A stretch of DNA of 64,000 nucleotides, taken from the NCBI RefSeq assembly GCF_042738955.1, contig NZ_JBHYHC010000038.1:1-64000 (forward strand), written 5' to 3'. The notes beneath the pieces are model-generated. The model did not search any database. It saw only the letters and a program-made list of their open reading frames with translations, and had not been told where the DNA came from. This stretch comes from Umezawaea sp042738955. GTDB lineage: Bacteria; Actinomycetota; Actinomycetes; Mycobacteriales; Pseudonocardiaceae. A program made the translations under genes and the position numbers. Shown one piece after another: positions 18,751-28,924 of the stretch; positions within the stretch are counted from its first letter, which is position 1, and every line of letters begins with the position of its first letter.

Positions 18751-18768
18751 GGCATACCGGTATACCAG
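18751..18768. promoter_or_regulatory. GGTATACC-type palindrome, candidate GntR/FCD operator
   Basis: The 16-mer GGCATACCGGTATACC is a near-perfect palindrome (one mismatched pair). It extends to GGTATACCAG, matching 9 of 10 bases of the TGGTATACCA core known for the FCD regulators UxuR/ExuR. It is about 175 bp upstream of the enolase-type gene and about 1.4 kb from the GntR/FCD gene start. Confidence 0.5.
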
Positions 18769-18920
18769 CTGGCAAGAGCGGAGTGGGATCGGGTGGGCTC
18801 CCCATGAACCGCCCTTCAGCCCGATCAAGGCCGAGATGTGGGGTCCCCTGCCACAGCACGCGGGAAGTCGCAGCCGCCGGGAGACTCACGCCAGAACGAT
18901 CCCCGACGGACGAGACCAAC

Positions 18921-18953
18921 CGCGAAGGGTGTCCACAGAGGACACCCTTCGCG
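18921..18953 (-). terminator. Strong hairpin terminator of the SRPBCC operon
   Basis: CGCGAAGGGTGTCC, loop ACAGA, then GGACACCCTTCGCG: a perfect 14-bp stem, 1 nt beyond the minus-strand stop at 18955. Confidence 0.8.
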
Positions 18954-18954
18954 A

Positions 18955-19692
18955 CTAGCTGTTCCCGGCCAGCCCATCGATCCACGACTGCCAAGCGGCA
19001 GTCCGGGACGCCCGATCCACCGACACCCCGTAGAAGTACTGCGTCGTGTTCACCATGTGGTGCGCGTCGTCGACCATGAACCGGTAGAAGCCGTGCTCGG
19101 TGCGAACACCCACCACCGACTCGTCCCGCAGGTCCACCACACCCTCGATCGGCTCCACACCCTCGGGCGTCAACCGAACCCGTTCACCAAGAACAGGATC
19201 CGCCCCGAGCCGAGCGACCAGGTCCGCCCAGACCTCAACCCCGGCCCGAGCGGTGAACCCGAAGGCGACCACGCCGACCGCCGACAACCCGGCGAAGTGC
19301 CGGAAGTACGAGGCGAGGTTGTGCAGGAACATGTCCCAACCCCGGCCGAACCCGTCGTACTCGGCTTCCCAGTCCTCACCGAAGAATCCACTTTGGACCA
19401 ACCGCAGCACGGTGGTCCCGTCGTCCTTGCCCTCGACCAGGAACTCGATCGCCATCGGCGGCACGCCGTCCGGGCCGGGGGCCCCGTAGACGACTCGCCT
19501 GCCCGGCTCCTGCTCCAGCACCAACCCGGCCTGGGTGTTGCCGCCGCCGAAGTCGGCCTCGACCTCGCCGTCGACCTGCTCGTGCGGCACGAACCAGAGC
19601 GACATGCCCTCCGGGGTCGAGATCGCCTTCCACACCTCGTCCGGGGTGGCGGCGAGCTCGACCTCCTTCGCCAGGCTCCTGCGCTCCTCCAC
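18955..19692 (-). CDS. SRPBCC-domain (AHSA1/START-like) protein
   Basis: 245 residues, with an SRPBCC hydrophobic-pocket domain in the first ~150. Landmarks are LAKEVELAATPDEVWKAIST, LWFVPHEQVDGEVEADFGGG and GRGWDMFLHNLASYF. The last ~90 residues look like a divergent second copy of the fold or an accessory lobe. Function unknown; such proteins bind small hydrophobic ligands. GTG start 4 nt after the VOC gene and third in an operon with an ArsR-like regulator, an arrangement often seen for SRPBCC/VOC pairs. A terminator follows. Confidence 0.85.
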   Translation of the reverse strand: MEERRSLAKEVELAATPDEVWKAISTPEGMSLWFVPHEQVDGEVEADFGGGNTQAGLVLEQEPGRRVVYGAPGPDGVPPMAIEFLVEGKDDGTTVLRLVQSGFFGEDWEAEYDGFGRGWDMFLHNLASYFRHFAGLSAVGVVAFGFTARAGVEVWADLVARLGADPVLGERVRLTPEGVEPIEGVVDLRDESVVGVRTEHGFYRFMVDDAHHMVNTTQYFYGVSVDRASRTAAWQSWIDGLAGNS

Positions 19693-19696
19693 GCGG

Positions 19697-20110
19697 TCAG
19701 CCCTGCTGGGTGAGGACGATGAGGTTGCCGCAGGTGTCGTCGAACACCGCCATGGCCCCGAAGTCGGTCTTCATCGGCTCCTGGGTGAACCGGACGCCGC
19801 GCTCCTTGAGCCGCGCGTAGTCCTTGTCCAGGTCGGTCGTGCCGAGCATCGTGTACGGGACGCCCGCGTCGTAGAGCGTCTTCTTGTACACCTGCGCGGC
19901 GGGCTTGCCGTCGATCACGATGCCGGGGTTGCCGTCGGGTTCCAGCAGCAGTTCGACGCCGTCCGGCGCGTCGGGCGAGACGACGGTCAGCCACTTGGCG
20001 TCGCCGACGGGGATGTCGGTCTTCTTCACGAAGCCCAGCACGTCGGTGTAGAACGCCAGGGCCTTCTCCTGGTCGTCGACCGGGATGCTGCTCACCGGAA
20101 CGAACATCAT
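19697..20110 (-). CDS. VOC-family (glyoxalase/dioxygenase-like) protein
   Basis: 137-residue single-module vicinal-oxygen-chelate protein. It opens with FVPVSSIPVDDQEKALAFYT followed by DVLGFV, and ends with the second beta-alpha-beta motif (AVFDDTCGNLIVLTQ). Conserved acidic positions are present, but catalysis cannot be assigned; many such stand-alone proteins bind or detoxify small molecules. It starts at the first of two ATGs, overlapping the upstream regulator's stop (ATGA), so translation is coupled. The downstream SRPBCC gene follows after 4 nt. Confidence 0.88.
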   Translation of the reverse strand: MMFVPVSSIPVDDQEKALAFYTDVLGFVKKTDIPVGDAKWLTVVSPDAPDGVELLLEPDGNPGIVIDGKPAAQVYKKTLYDAGVPYTMLGTTDLDKDYARLKERGVRFTQEPMKTDFGAMAVFDDTCGNLIVLTQQG

Positions 20111-20709
20111 CGCTCCCTCTCTGCTCGTTGAACTGTCGGGTGCACGGCGATCACGACCCGGTGCGCCCGTCCGCCAGCGGCGGTCTCGTCGTGGTACTTC
20201 GCCACCAGCGACGTCACCGCCCCGGTCAGCTCCTCGGCGAACGCGGCGCGGTCGGCGGCGGAGGCGAACCGGATCTCGCCGTCCAGGGCGAACGTCGCGA
20301 CCTCCTTGCGGGCCTTGCCCGCGCCGGTGATCAGGTCGCCCACGTCGCGGACCAGCCGCGCGGCCACCGCGAGCAGCCACCGCGCGGACAGCGGGTCGGG
20401 CGAGCGGCCCGGATCGGGCTCGACCGCGGCCAGCGCGTTCGGCGAGATCACGTACGAGGCCGCGGTCGCCCGCAGCACCCGTTCGGTGACGTTGCCCTTG
20501 CGCCGCTCCTCGACCAGCTCGACCAGCCCGTGCCGCTCCAGCGCGCGCAGGTGGTAGTTGACCTTCTGCCTGGTCAGCCCCACCTGCCGCGCCAACGTCG
20601 TCGCCGAGCCCGGTTCGGCCAGCTCCGCGAGCAGCCGGGCGCGCACCGGGTCCAGCGCGACCTCGGCCGCGCCCGGATCGTCGATCACCGCTACGTCGTG
20701 CACCGGCAC
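20107..20709 (-). CDS. ArsR-like winged-helix transcriptional regulator
   Basis: 200 residues. The N-terminal winged HTH (about 18-75: LDPVRARLLAELAEPGSATT, then QKVNYHLRALERHGLVEL) is of the ArsR/HTH_20 type with no metal-binding cysteines. The C-terminal ~110 residues carry helices and a strand seen in SRPBCC-associated regulators. GTG start with a GACAAC-TTTT-GTTGTC palindrome 12-27 nt upstream, which suggests autoregulation. It heads a three-gene operon (regulator, VOC, SRPBCC). Confidence 0.87.
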   Translation of the reverse strand: MPVHDVAVIDDPGAAEVALDPVRARLLAELAEPGSATTLARQVGLTRQKVNYHLRALERHGLVELVEERRKGNVTERVLRATAASYVISPNALAAVEPDPGRSPDPLSARWLLAVAARLVRDVGDLITGAGKARKEVATFALDGEIRFASAADRAAFAEELTGAVTSLVAKYHDETAAGGRAHRVVIAVHPTVQRAERER

Positions 20710-20720
20710 ACCCTCGCACC

Positions 20721-20736
20721 GACAACTTTTGTTGTC
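20721..20736. promoter_or_regulatory. Palindrome GACAAC-TTTT-GTTGTC, candidate autoregulatory operator
   Basis: Perfect 6-bp arms 12 nt before the GTG of the ArsR-like gene. The minus strand also reads TTGACA across its edge. Position and symmetry suggest binding by the adjacent winged-helix protein. Confidence 0.55.
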
Positions 20737-20746
20737 AAGGCGAGCG

Positions 20747-23700
20747 CTACCCCAAACGGGCGATCAGCGCGTGCCACTCGACCTCGTCGCGCAGCACTCC
20801 GTTCCCGGCCCGCCCGAGGGTGAGCAGCGTGTCGGCCTCGTCGAGCCTGCTGCCCGAGCGGCGCTGGACGTCGAGCGCCCGTTCGGCCAGCTCGGCGGAC
20901 CGCTGCCGGTGCCCGGTCAGGAGATCCGCCGCCGCGGAGGCGACGAGGGCGCGCGCGTGGTGCAGGACGTACCCGGTCTCGTGCGCCCGAGCGCGGGCCA
21001 TGAGCGCGTGGGTCGCGGCGGCCGCGGCCTCACCGCGGGACAGGTGCACGGCGGCGAGGCCGAGCAGCGCTTCCAGCTCGCCGTGCGCGAACCCGGACCG
21101 CCTGGCGTCGACCAGCGCGGAATCGTGCAGGTCCGCGGCCTCCTCCGGGCGGCCGAGCTTGCGCAGCACCCCGCCGAGCGCGTTGCGGACGTCCAGCTCG
21201 AACAGGTGGTGCCCGTCGGCCAGTTCCCGCGCCTCGGCCAGCACCTCCGCGGCCTCGTCGAGGTCACCGCGGATCTCGCGGGCCTTGGCCCGCATCCGGA
21301 GGGCGGCGGCGAGTTCGTGGTCGAACGAGTGCCGGGTGCAGTGCTCGACGGCTCGGTCGACGTGCTGGTCGGCCGTGACCAGGTCGCCGAGGTGCAGGTG
21401 GCAGTCCGCGAGGCACTCCAGGGCCATGCCCAGTCCTCGATCCGGGCCCCCGCGCCCGAACGCGAGCCGCGCGCGGTCGAGGATCGCCACGGCTTCGCCG
21501 ATCCGCCCTTGACCCATGCGGGTGGCACCCAGGTTGATCAGCACGGTGCCGCGGTGGACGTCGATCCCCTCCTCCGCCCCGATCCGCTCGGCCCGGACCA
21601 GGTTCTCCGCCGCCGCGGACAGCGGACCCGTGCAGTAGCGCAGGATCCCGAGGTTGGACGACGCGACGAGCCGCCCGGTGGCCCAGCCCGCGGCCGTGCT
21701 GCGGGCGAGCGCCTGCTGGAAGTGGTCCGCAGCCGCCGAGTACTCCCCCTGCTGCCAGCGCAACGCGCCCAGGCTGTTGTGCAACTGCGTCTGCGCGTGA
21801 GCGTCACCGCCCTCCTTCGCCGCGCGCAGCCCGGCGCGGGTGACCGCCTCCCAGTGCACCGCGCCGCCGCGCGGGAAGTACCGGCGCAACGCGACGGCCA
21901 ACCGCCAGGCGTGCTCGCGCACCCCGCGGTCGGCGGCGCGCTCGACGACCGCGACGAGCGTGGGCGCTTCGGCGGCCAGCCAGTCCAGCGCCCGGTCACC
22001 GCTCTCGAACGGCGGCACGGGTCGTCGGGCGTCCAGCGCCTCCACGGCCAGGTCCGTGGTCGCCGCGTACCAGGCTCCGAGCCGGTCCAACGCCGCCTCG
22101 CCGTCCGGTCCGTCCTCGGCGACGGCCCGCTCGGCGGCGTAGAGGCGCAGCAGGTCGTGGAAGGTGTACCGACCGGGCCCGTGCTCGGCCACGAGGTGCG
22201 CCGCCGTCAACTCCCGCAGCTCCGGGCGCACGTCCTCGGTGCCCACCAGCGCCGCGACGGCGGGCTCGGTGAGGTCCAGCCCCGGCATGAGCCCCAGCAG
22301 CCGGAACACCCGCCGTGCCCGCACGGGTAAACCGTTGTACGACAAGGTGATCGCGGCCCGGACGGCCGTCTCCGCGTCCCCGGTCACCTCCAGCTCGGCC
22401 AGCCGGTCCCCCGTGCGCAGCGTGGCCGCGTAGTCGGCGATCCGCAGTCCGGGGCGGCCCACCAGGTTCGCGGCGGCGATCCGCAACGCCAGCGGCAACC
22501 GCGCGCACAGCTCCACCACGTCCGCGGCGGCGGCCGGTTCGGCGGCGATCCGCGCCGACCCCACCACCTGTTCCAGCACCACCAGCGCGTCCTCGGGCGT
22601 GAGCACGTCGAGCCCGATCCGCCGCGCGCCCTCGCGGGCCACCAGCCCGTCCAGCCGGTCCCGGCTGGTGACCAGCACCAGGCAGCCTGGCGACCCCGGC
22701 AGCAGCGGGCGCACCTGGACGGCGTTCGCCGCGTCGTCCAGCACCACCAGCACCCGCCGTCCCGCCAGCGCCGACCGGTAGGCGGCCGCCGCGGCGTCCA
22801 CCTCGGTGGGCACCTCGGCCACGCCCAAGTCGCTCAGCAGCCGGGCCAGCGCGTGCGACGGCGGCAGCGGCGACCCGGTCCCGCGCAGGTTCAGGTACAG
22901 CTGGCCGTCCGGGAACCGGGCGCGGACGCGGTGCGCCCAGTGCAGCGCCAATGCGGTCTTGCCCACGCCCGCCGCGCCCGTGATCGCGGCCACGACCACC
23001 GGTCCCGTCGCCACGGACAGGGTGTCCAGCTCGGCGAGCACGGCGTGGCGGCCCGCGAAACCGCCCAGCTCGGCGGGCAGCTGGGCGAGCACGACGGGCG
23101 TGGCCGGGACGAGGTCCGGTGCGGCGGTGAGGATCCGCTGGTGCAGCTCGCTCAGCTCCGGGCCGGGGTCGACGCCCAGCTCGTCCCGCAGCCGGGCCCG
23201 CACGAGCCGGTAGTGCTCCAACGCGTCCGCCTGTCGACCGTTGCGGTAGAGCGCGAGCAGCAATTGCCCCGCCACCCGCTCGTCCAACGGGTGCCGCTCG
23301 GCGGCCGCCACGACCGCGGACAGCACCTCCGCGTGCCGTCCGCTGCCCAACAGCAGGTCGACGCGGTCCAGTTCCGCGGCCGTCCGGTCCCGCTCCAGCC
23401 GGGCCCGGACGCCCTCGAACCACGGCCCGTCCAAGCCCGCCAACGGCCGGTCCCGCCACAGCCCCAACGCCGTGTCGAGCGCCGCGAGCCGCGCGGCCCC
23501 GTCGGTCGACGCCCGCGCGGCCGTCAGGGACCGGTCGAACCGGTGCAGGTCGACGAGCTGCGGGTCGACCACGGCCACGTACCCGCCCGACCGGCGGCGC
23601 AGGCCAAGCCCCACTGATTCGGGCAGGGCGGACCGCAGCCGGGACAGGTAGCTGTAGAGCGCGTTCCGGCCGGTCTCCGGCACGCGCTCGCCCCACACCC

Positions 23701-23848
23701 GGTCGACCAGCCGGTCGGCCGGCACGACCTGGTTGGCGTCGACCAGCAGCGCCGCCAGCACCGCGCGCTGCCGCGCGTGCCCCAGGTCGACCTCCCGCCC
23801 GTCGACCGTCGCCTCGACCTCGCCCAGCAACCGGAACTCCGCCCCCAT
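20747..23848 (-). CDS. AfsR/SARP-type regulator with BTAD, NB-ARC ATPase and TPR domains
   Basis: 1033-residue STAND-type regulator. An OmpR-like DNA-binding domain (about 1-95, FRLLGEVEATVDGREVDLG) is followed by a bacterial transcriptional activation domain (about 100-245). Next comes an NB-ARC ATPase with P-loop ITGAAGVGKTAL (about 290) and Walker B VLVVLDDA, then C-terminal TPR-like helical repeats (about 690-1030, e.g. NSLGALRWQQGEYSAAADHF). Such proteins activate secondary-metabolite genes in response to nucleotide and signal binding. No biosynthetic cluster is adjacent, so its target is unknown. It is separated from the ureohydrolase gene by 30 nt on the same strand. Confidence 0.92.
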   Translation of the reverse strand: MGAEFRLLGEVEATVDGREVDLGHARQRAVLAALLVDANQVVPADRLVDRVWGERVPETGRNALYSYLSRLRSALPESVGLGLRRRSGGYVAVVDPQLVDLHRFDRSLTAARASTDGAARLAALDTALGLWRDRPLAGLDGPWFEGVRARLERDRTAAELDRVDLLLGSGRHAEVLSAVVAAAERHPLDERVAGQLLLALYRNGRQADALEHYRLVRARLRDELGVDPGPELSELHQRILTAAPDLVPATPVVLAQLPAELGGFAGRHAVLAELDTLSVATGPVVVAAITGAAGVGKTALALHWAHRVRARFPDGQLYLNLRGTGSPLPPSHALARLLSDLGVAEVPTEVDAAAAAYRSALAGRRVLVVLDDAANAVQVRPLLPGSPGCLVLVTSRDRLDGLVAREGARRIGLDVLTPEDALVVLEQVVGSARIAAEPAAAADVVELCARLPLALRIAAANLVGRPGLRIADYAATLRTGDRLAELEVTGDAETAVRAAITLSYNGLPVRARRVFRLLGLMPGLDLTEPAVAALVGTEDVRPELRELTAAHLVAEHGPGRYTFHDLLRLYAAERAVAEDGPDGEAALDRLGAWYAATTDLAVEALDARRPVPPFESGDRALDWLAAEAPTLVAVVERAADRGVREHAWRLAVALRRYFPRGGAVHWEAVTRAGLRAAKEGGDAHAQTQLHNSLGALRWQQGEYSAAADHFQQALARSTAAGWATGRLVASSNLGILRYCTGPLSAAAENLVRAERIGAEEGIDVHRGTVLINLGATRMGQGRIGEAVAILDRARLAFGRGGPDRGLGMALECLADCHLHLGDLVTADQHVDRAVEHCTRHSFDHELAAALRMRAKAREIRGDLDEAAEVLAEARELADGHHLFELDVRNALGGVLRKLGRPEEAADLHDSALVDARRSGFAHGELEALLGLAAVHLSRGEAAAAATHALMARARAHETGYVLHHARALVASAAADLLTGHRQRSAELAERALDVQRRSGSRLDEADTLLTLGRAGNGVLRDEVEWHALIARLG

Positions 23849-23878
23849 CCCCCACTTGTAGCAGGCTCGGCGGCGGGC

Positions 23879-24862
23879 TCAGGGGACTTCGCGCGTTTCC
23901 CGGTCGGGCCCGGCCGCCCGGCCCCTGGTCAGGGCGATCAGCGACACCAGGTCGTAGGCCACGTGGGCGGCGGCGATCGAGGTGATCTCGGCGTGGTCGT
24001 AGGCCGGGGCCACCTCGACGACGTCGCCGCCGACGATGTCCAGGCCGTTGAGGCCGCGGAGGATCTCCAGGAGCTCCCGGCTGCTGAGCCCGCCCGCCTC
24101 CGGTGTGCCGGTGCCGGGGGCGAACGCCGGGTCGAGGACGTCGATGTCGATCGACAGGTACACCGGGCGACCCGCGACCCGCTCGCGCAACTGCTGGGCC
24201 ACGTGGTCGACGCCGTTGCGGTAGACGTCGGCGGCCGTGACGATCCCGAAGCCGAAGCGCCGGTCGTCCTCCAGGTCCTTCTTGCCGTAGAGCGGACCGC
24301 GGGTGCCGACGTGGCACAGCGCCTCGGTGTCCAGCAGGCCCTCCTCGACGGCCCGGCGGAACGGGGTCCCGTGGGTGTAGTCCGCGCCGAAGTAGGTGTC
24401 CCACGTGTCGAGGTGGGCGTCGAAGTGGACGAGCGCGACCGGCCCGTGCCGCCGGGCGGCGGACCGCAGCAGCGGCAGGGTGACCGTGTGGTCGCCCCCG
24501 ATGGTGACGAGGTTCTGCCCCTCCGAGGTCATGGCGAGCGCGGCGGCCTCGATGGTGTCGAGCGCCGAGCGGATGTCGAACGGGTTGACCGGCACGTCGC
24601 CCGCGTCGGCGACCTGCACGACCTCGAACGGGGCCACGTCCAGCGCGGGGTTGAACGGCCGCAGCAGCCGGGAGGCCTCGCGGATCCGGCTGGGCCCGAA
24701 CCGGGCGCCGGGGCGGTAGGACACCCCGCTGTCGAACGGGATCCCCAGTACGGTGATCCCGGCGCGGCCGACCTCGTCGAGCCGCGGGATGCGCGCGAAC
24801 GTGGCCGGACCGGCGAACCGCGGGACGGTGGAGCTGTCGACGGGGCCTTGCGGGGGGGTCAT
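23879..24862 (-). CDS. speB: Agmatinase/ureohydrolase-family protein
   Basis: 327-residue arginase-fold hydrolase. The binuclear Mn site is intact: His in IGGDHT, the FDAHLDTW motif (DAHxD), and SIDIDVLDPAFAPGTGTPE. The family removes urea from guanidino compounds such as agmatine, guanidinobutyrate or guanidinopropionate; the exact substrate cannot be read. It is last in a minus-strand operon of permease, alcohol dehydrogenase, aldehyde dehydrogenase and ureohydrolase, which suggests oxidation of an alcohol or aldehyde plus urea release from a guanidino or amine compound. 25 nt follow the aldehyde dehydrogenase stop. Confidence 0.88.
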   Translation of the reverse strand: MTPPQGPVDSSTVPRFAGPATFARIPRLDEVGRAGITVLGIPFDSGVSYRPGARFGPSRIREASRLLRPFNPALDVAPFEVVQVADAGDVPVNPFDIRSALDTIEAAALAMTSEGQNLVTIGGDHTVTLPLLRSAARRHGPVALVHFDAHLDTWDTYFGADYTHGTPFRRAVEEGLLDTEALCHVGTRGPLYGKKDLEDDRRFGFGIVTAADVYRNGVDHVAQQLRERVAGRPVYLSIDIDVLDPAFAPGTGTPEAGGLSSRELLEILRGLNGLDIVGGDVVEVAPAYDHAEITSIAAAHVAYDLVSLIALTRGRAAGPDRETREVP

Positions 24863-24887
24863 CGGGTCTCCGCGTGCTGGTGGGTGG

Positions 24888-26248
<1,361 letters not shown>

Positions 26249-26252
<4 letters not shown>

Positions 26253-27379
26253 CGCTGGGCACCAGTCCTGTCGTCGGGAATGAGGATCGAGCGGAGGCCG
26301 ATGCCGCGGCGCAGCTCGTCGAGCGCGGCGGGGGCGTCGGCCAGCGGGCGCACGGACCCGAGGAGCAGGTCCAGCGGGAGCCGTCCGTCGAGGTAGAGGC
26401 GGGCCAGCCGCGGCACGTCGACCTCGGCGACGCTGGAGCCGTAGTTGCAGCCCAGCAACGACTTGCCCTGGTCGGCCAAGTCGTACGGGGTGAACGACGC
26501 CCGCGCCTCGAAGCCCGGCATGCCCACGAGGACACCGGTCCCGCCACGGCCGAGCAGCGCGGGCAGCAGCTCGATCAGCTCGACCCGGCCCGCCGCCTCG
26601 AACGCGTAGTCCGCGCCGCCGCAGAGGTCCGCGACGGCGGCCGTGAGGTCGACCGACCGCGTGTCGACGGTGTGCGTCGCGCCCATCTTCCGTGCGGTCG
26701 CCAGCCGGTGCTCGGAGAGGTCGGCGGCGATGATCGGATCGGCTCCCGCGAGCCGGAGGCCCATGATCACCGAGAGGCCGACACCGCCGCAGCCCACGAC
26801 GACGGCGGACCGCCCCGCCACGACCCGAGCCGTGTTGAGGACCGCGCCGACGCCGGTGGTGACCGAGCAGCCGAGCAGCGCGCCGACCTCGAACGGGACG
26901 GCCGGGTCGACCGCGACGACGGCCGACTCCGGCACGACCACCCGACCCGAGAACGTGCCCAGCCCCAGGTAGGGCCAGACCTCGTCACCACGGGCGTCGG
27001 TGAACGGCGTGCCACCGCCGGGCAGCGTGTTGTCCAGCGCGGTCGTGCCGGTGCACAGCCACGCCCGCCCCTCCCCGCAGAACCGGCAGGCGCGGCAGGG
27101 GGCGTACCAGGACAGGACGACCCGGTCGCCCTCGGCGAAGGCCGTCACGCCCTCCCCTACCGCGCTGACCACGCCCGCGCCCTCGTGGCCGAGCACCAGC
27201 GGCCGGTCCACCGGCCAGTCGCCGGTGACGAGGTGGAGGTCGGAGTGGCAGACGCCGGTGGCGCGGACGTCCACCTGGACCTGGCCGCGGGCCGGGGGCA
27301 CGACGTGGACGGTCTCGCTCACGGGCGTGCCGCCGGGTCGCAGCACGATCGCCGGTCCGGTGTGGACGGAGGCGGTCAT
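26249..27379 (-). CDS. Zinc-dependent alcohol dehydrogenase (MDR superfamily)
   Basis: 376-residue medium-chain dehydrogenase. The catalytic zinc site is TGVCHSDLHL plus GHEGAGVV, and the structural zinc cysteines are in CRACRFCGEGRAWLC. The Rossmann motif is VVGCGGVGLS. It resembles class III/mycothiol-type ADHs in architecture, but the substrate is unknown. It converts an alcohol to the aldehyde used by the coupled ALDH. Gene order on the minus strand is permease (13 nt gap), ADH, ALDH, ureohydrolase. Confidence 0.9.
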
Positions 27380-27392
27380 CGACGGTCCTCCT

Positions 27393-28835
27393 TCACTGGT
27401 GCGGAACGGAGTCGCCCGCGGCGATCTCCGCGTCCACGTCGAGGGAACGGGCCAGGGCGAAGTAGACGACGCCGGTGACGGCCAGGCCGACCAGCCAGGC
27501 GATGTCGGCGTTGCCGAGCGCGGTGGCGACGACCCCGCTGTAGCTCCAGCCGTTGATGTCGGTCAGGACCATGAACGGGATCTGCGCGACGAAACCGACG
27601 GCGCACGCGGTGATCCCGCGCCACGACCACGTGCCGTACACGCCGTCCGGCCGGAAGAGGTCGCCCAGCGCGTAGCGGCCTCGGCGGACGAGGAAGTAGT
27701 CGACGAGGTTGGTCGCCGTCCAGGGCACCAGGACGTAGAGCATCAGGGTCAGCGACGACAGCACCGTGGCGACCGACCCGGCCTCCACGACCGAGGACAC
27801 GGCGTACCAGACGACCGTGAGGGCGACGACCGTGACGATCCGCGCCCGCCTGCCGGGGGTGATGGGCTTGAAGGAGTCGACCATGGTCAGCACGGTCAGG
27901 GTGCCGCCGTAGGCGTTCATGCCCATCGTGGCCCACAGTGCGACCGCCGACAGCAGCGCCGCCGCGTCGCCCAGGTACGGGATGACGGTGTTGCCCGCGA
28001 GTTGCAGCCCCGCCAGCCCGTCCTGCGCGCCGAGGCTGATGGCCAGCCACGCCCCCAGCGCGATCAGCCAGATCGCGGAGGTCGAGGCGCCGAAGAACAC
28101 GGCCGCGATCACCTTCCGCGGGGCCGTGGCGACGGGCAGGTAGCGGGAGTAGTCCGAGACGTAGGGCGCGTAGGTGATGTTGTAGGCGGCGGCCGCGCCG
28201 AGTTGCGCCATGAACGCGATCCAGGAGAAGCCGTACGCGCCCGGCGCGGGAGGCGTGCCGCCCGCGCCGCCGACCAGGACGCCGATGGTCAGGATCGTCA
28301 TGACCGGCAGCGAGACGTAGAGCAGGGCGCGGAACGCGGTGTGCAGCCAGTCGTGGCCGAAGATCGCGAGCACGGCCGCGCCGAGCGCCGCGACGGCGGC
28401 CACCAGCTTCGGGTCCAGGCCGAACGAGCTGTGCAGCCCCTCGCTCAGCAGGATGGTGTCGGCGACGTTGAAGGCCAGGTAGGTGAAGAGGGTCCCGACC
28501 AGCGGGACGATCACACCCCGGTACCCGAACTGCGCGCGGGATTGGATCATCTGCGGCAGGCCCATGGCCGGGCCCTGCGACGCGTGGAACGCCATGAACA
28601 GCGTGCCGATGGCGATGCCGAGGACCCCGGCGACGACGGACCAGCCCAGCGACAAGCCGAGCGACGGGCCGATGAAGCCGATGGGGATGGAGAAGTACTG
28701 GAAGTTGCCGAGGAACCACAGCGGTCCCTGGTGCCACAGCTTGCCGGTGCGCTCGCCCTCCGGGACCCAATCGATCGATCGGCTCTCGATGAGCGTTCTC
28801 GCGGGAGGGGCCGAGGTGTCCGGGTGCGATGTCAT
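27393..28835 (-). CDS. NCS1-family purine/cytosine permease-like transporter
   Basis: 480-residue membrane protein with about 12 hydrophobic segments. The N-terminus is cytoplasmic (IESRSIDWVPEGERTGKLW), followed by FLGNFQYFSIPIGFIGPSLG and SRAQFGYRGV, diagnostic of the Nucleobase:Cation Symporter-1 family. Known members import nucleobases, hydantoins, allantoin or amines with H+ or Na+. Heading an ADH/ALDH/ureohydrolase operon, it probably imports the amine or guanidino substrate. The 89 nt between it and the upstream fusion regulator contain CAACAGTTG, a possible operator. Confidence 0.88.
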   Translation of the reverse strand: MTSHPDTSAPPARTLIESRSIDWVPEGERTGKLWHQGPLWFLGNFQYFSIPIGFIGPSLGLSLGWSVVAGVLGIAIGTLFMAFHASQGPAMGLPQMIQSRAQFGYRGVIVPLVGTLFTYLAFNVADTILLSEGLHSSFGLDPKLVAAVAALGAAVLAIFGHDWLHTAFRALLYVSLPVMTILTIGVLVGGAGGTPPAPGAYGFSWIAFMAQLGAAAAYNITYAPYVSDYSRYLPVATAPRKVIAAVFFGASTSAIWLIALGAWLAISLGAQDGLAGLQLAGNTVIPYLGDAAALLSAVALWATMGMNAYGGTLTVLTMVDSFKPITPGRRARIVTVVALTVVWYAVSSVVEAGSVATVLSSLTLMLYVLVPWTATNLVDYFLVRRGRYALGDLFRPDGVYGTWSWRGITACAVGFVAQIPFMVLTDINGWSYSGVVATALGNADIAWLVGLAVTGVVYFALARSLDVDAEIAAGDSVPHQ

Positions 28836-28924
28836 GCAGTTCTACCGCCTCACAACAGTGGAGTGCCCCCTCGCTGCGATGAGACTAAACAGACAGTGGC
28901 CCGCTAGGCAACAGTTGTTTTCTA

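Noticed and set aside
20747..23848. Adjacent secondary-metabolite cluster implied by the AfsR-type regulator
   Set aside because: No polyketide synthase, NRPS, terpene or RiPP genes lie nearby; the P450s are 26 kb away and separately regulated.
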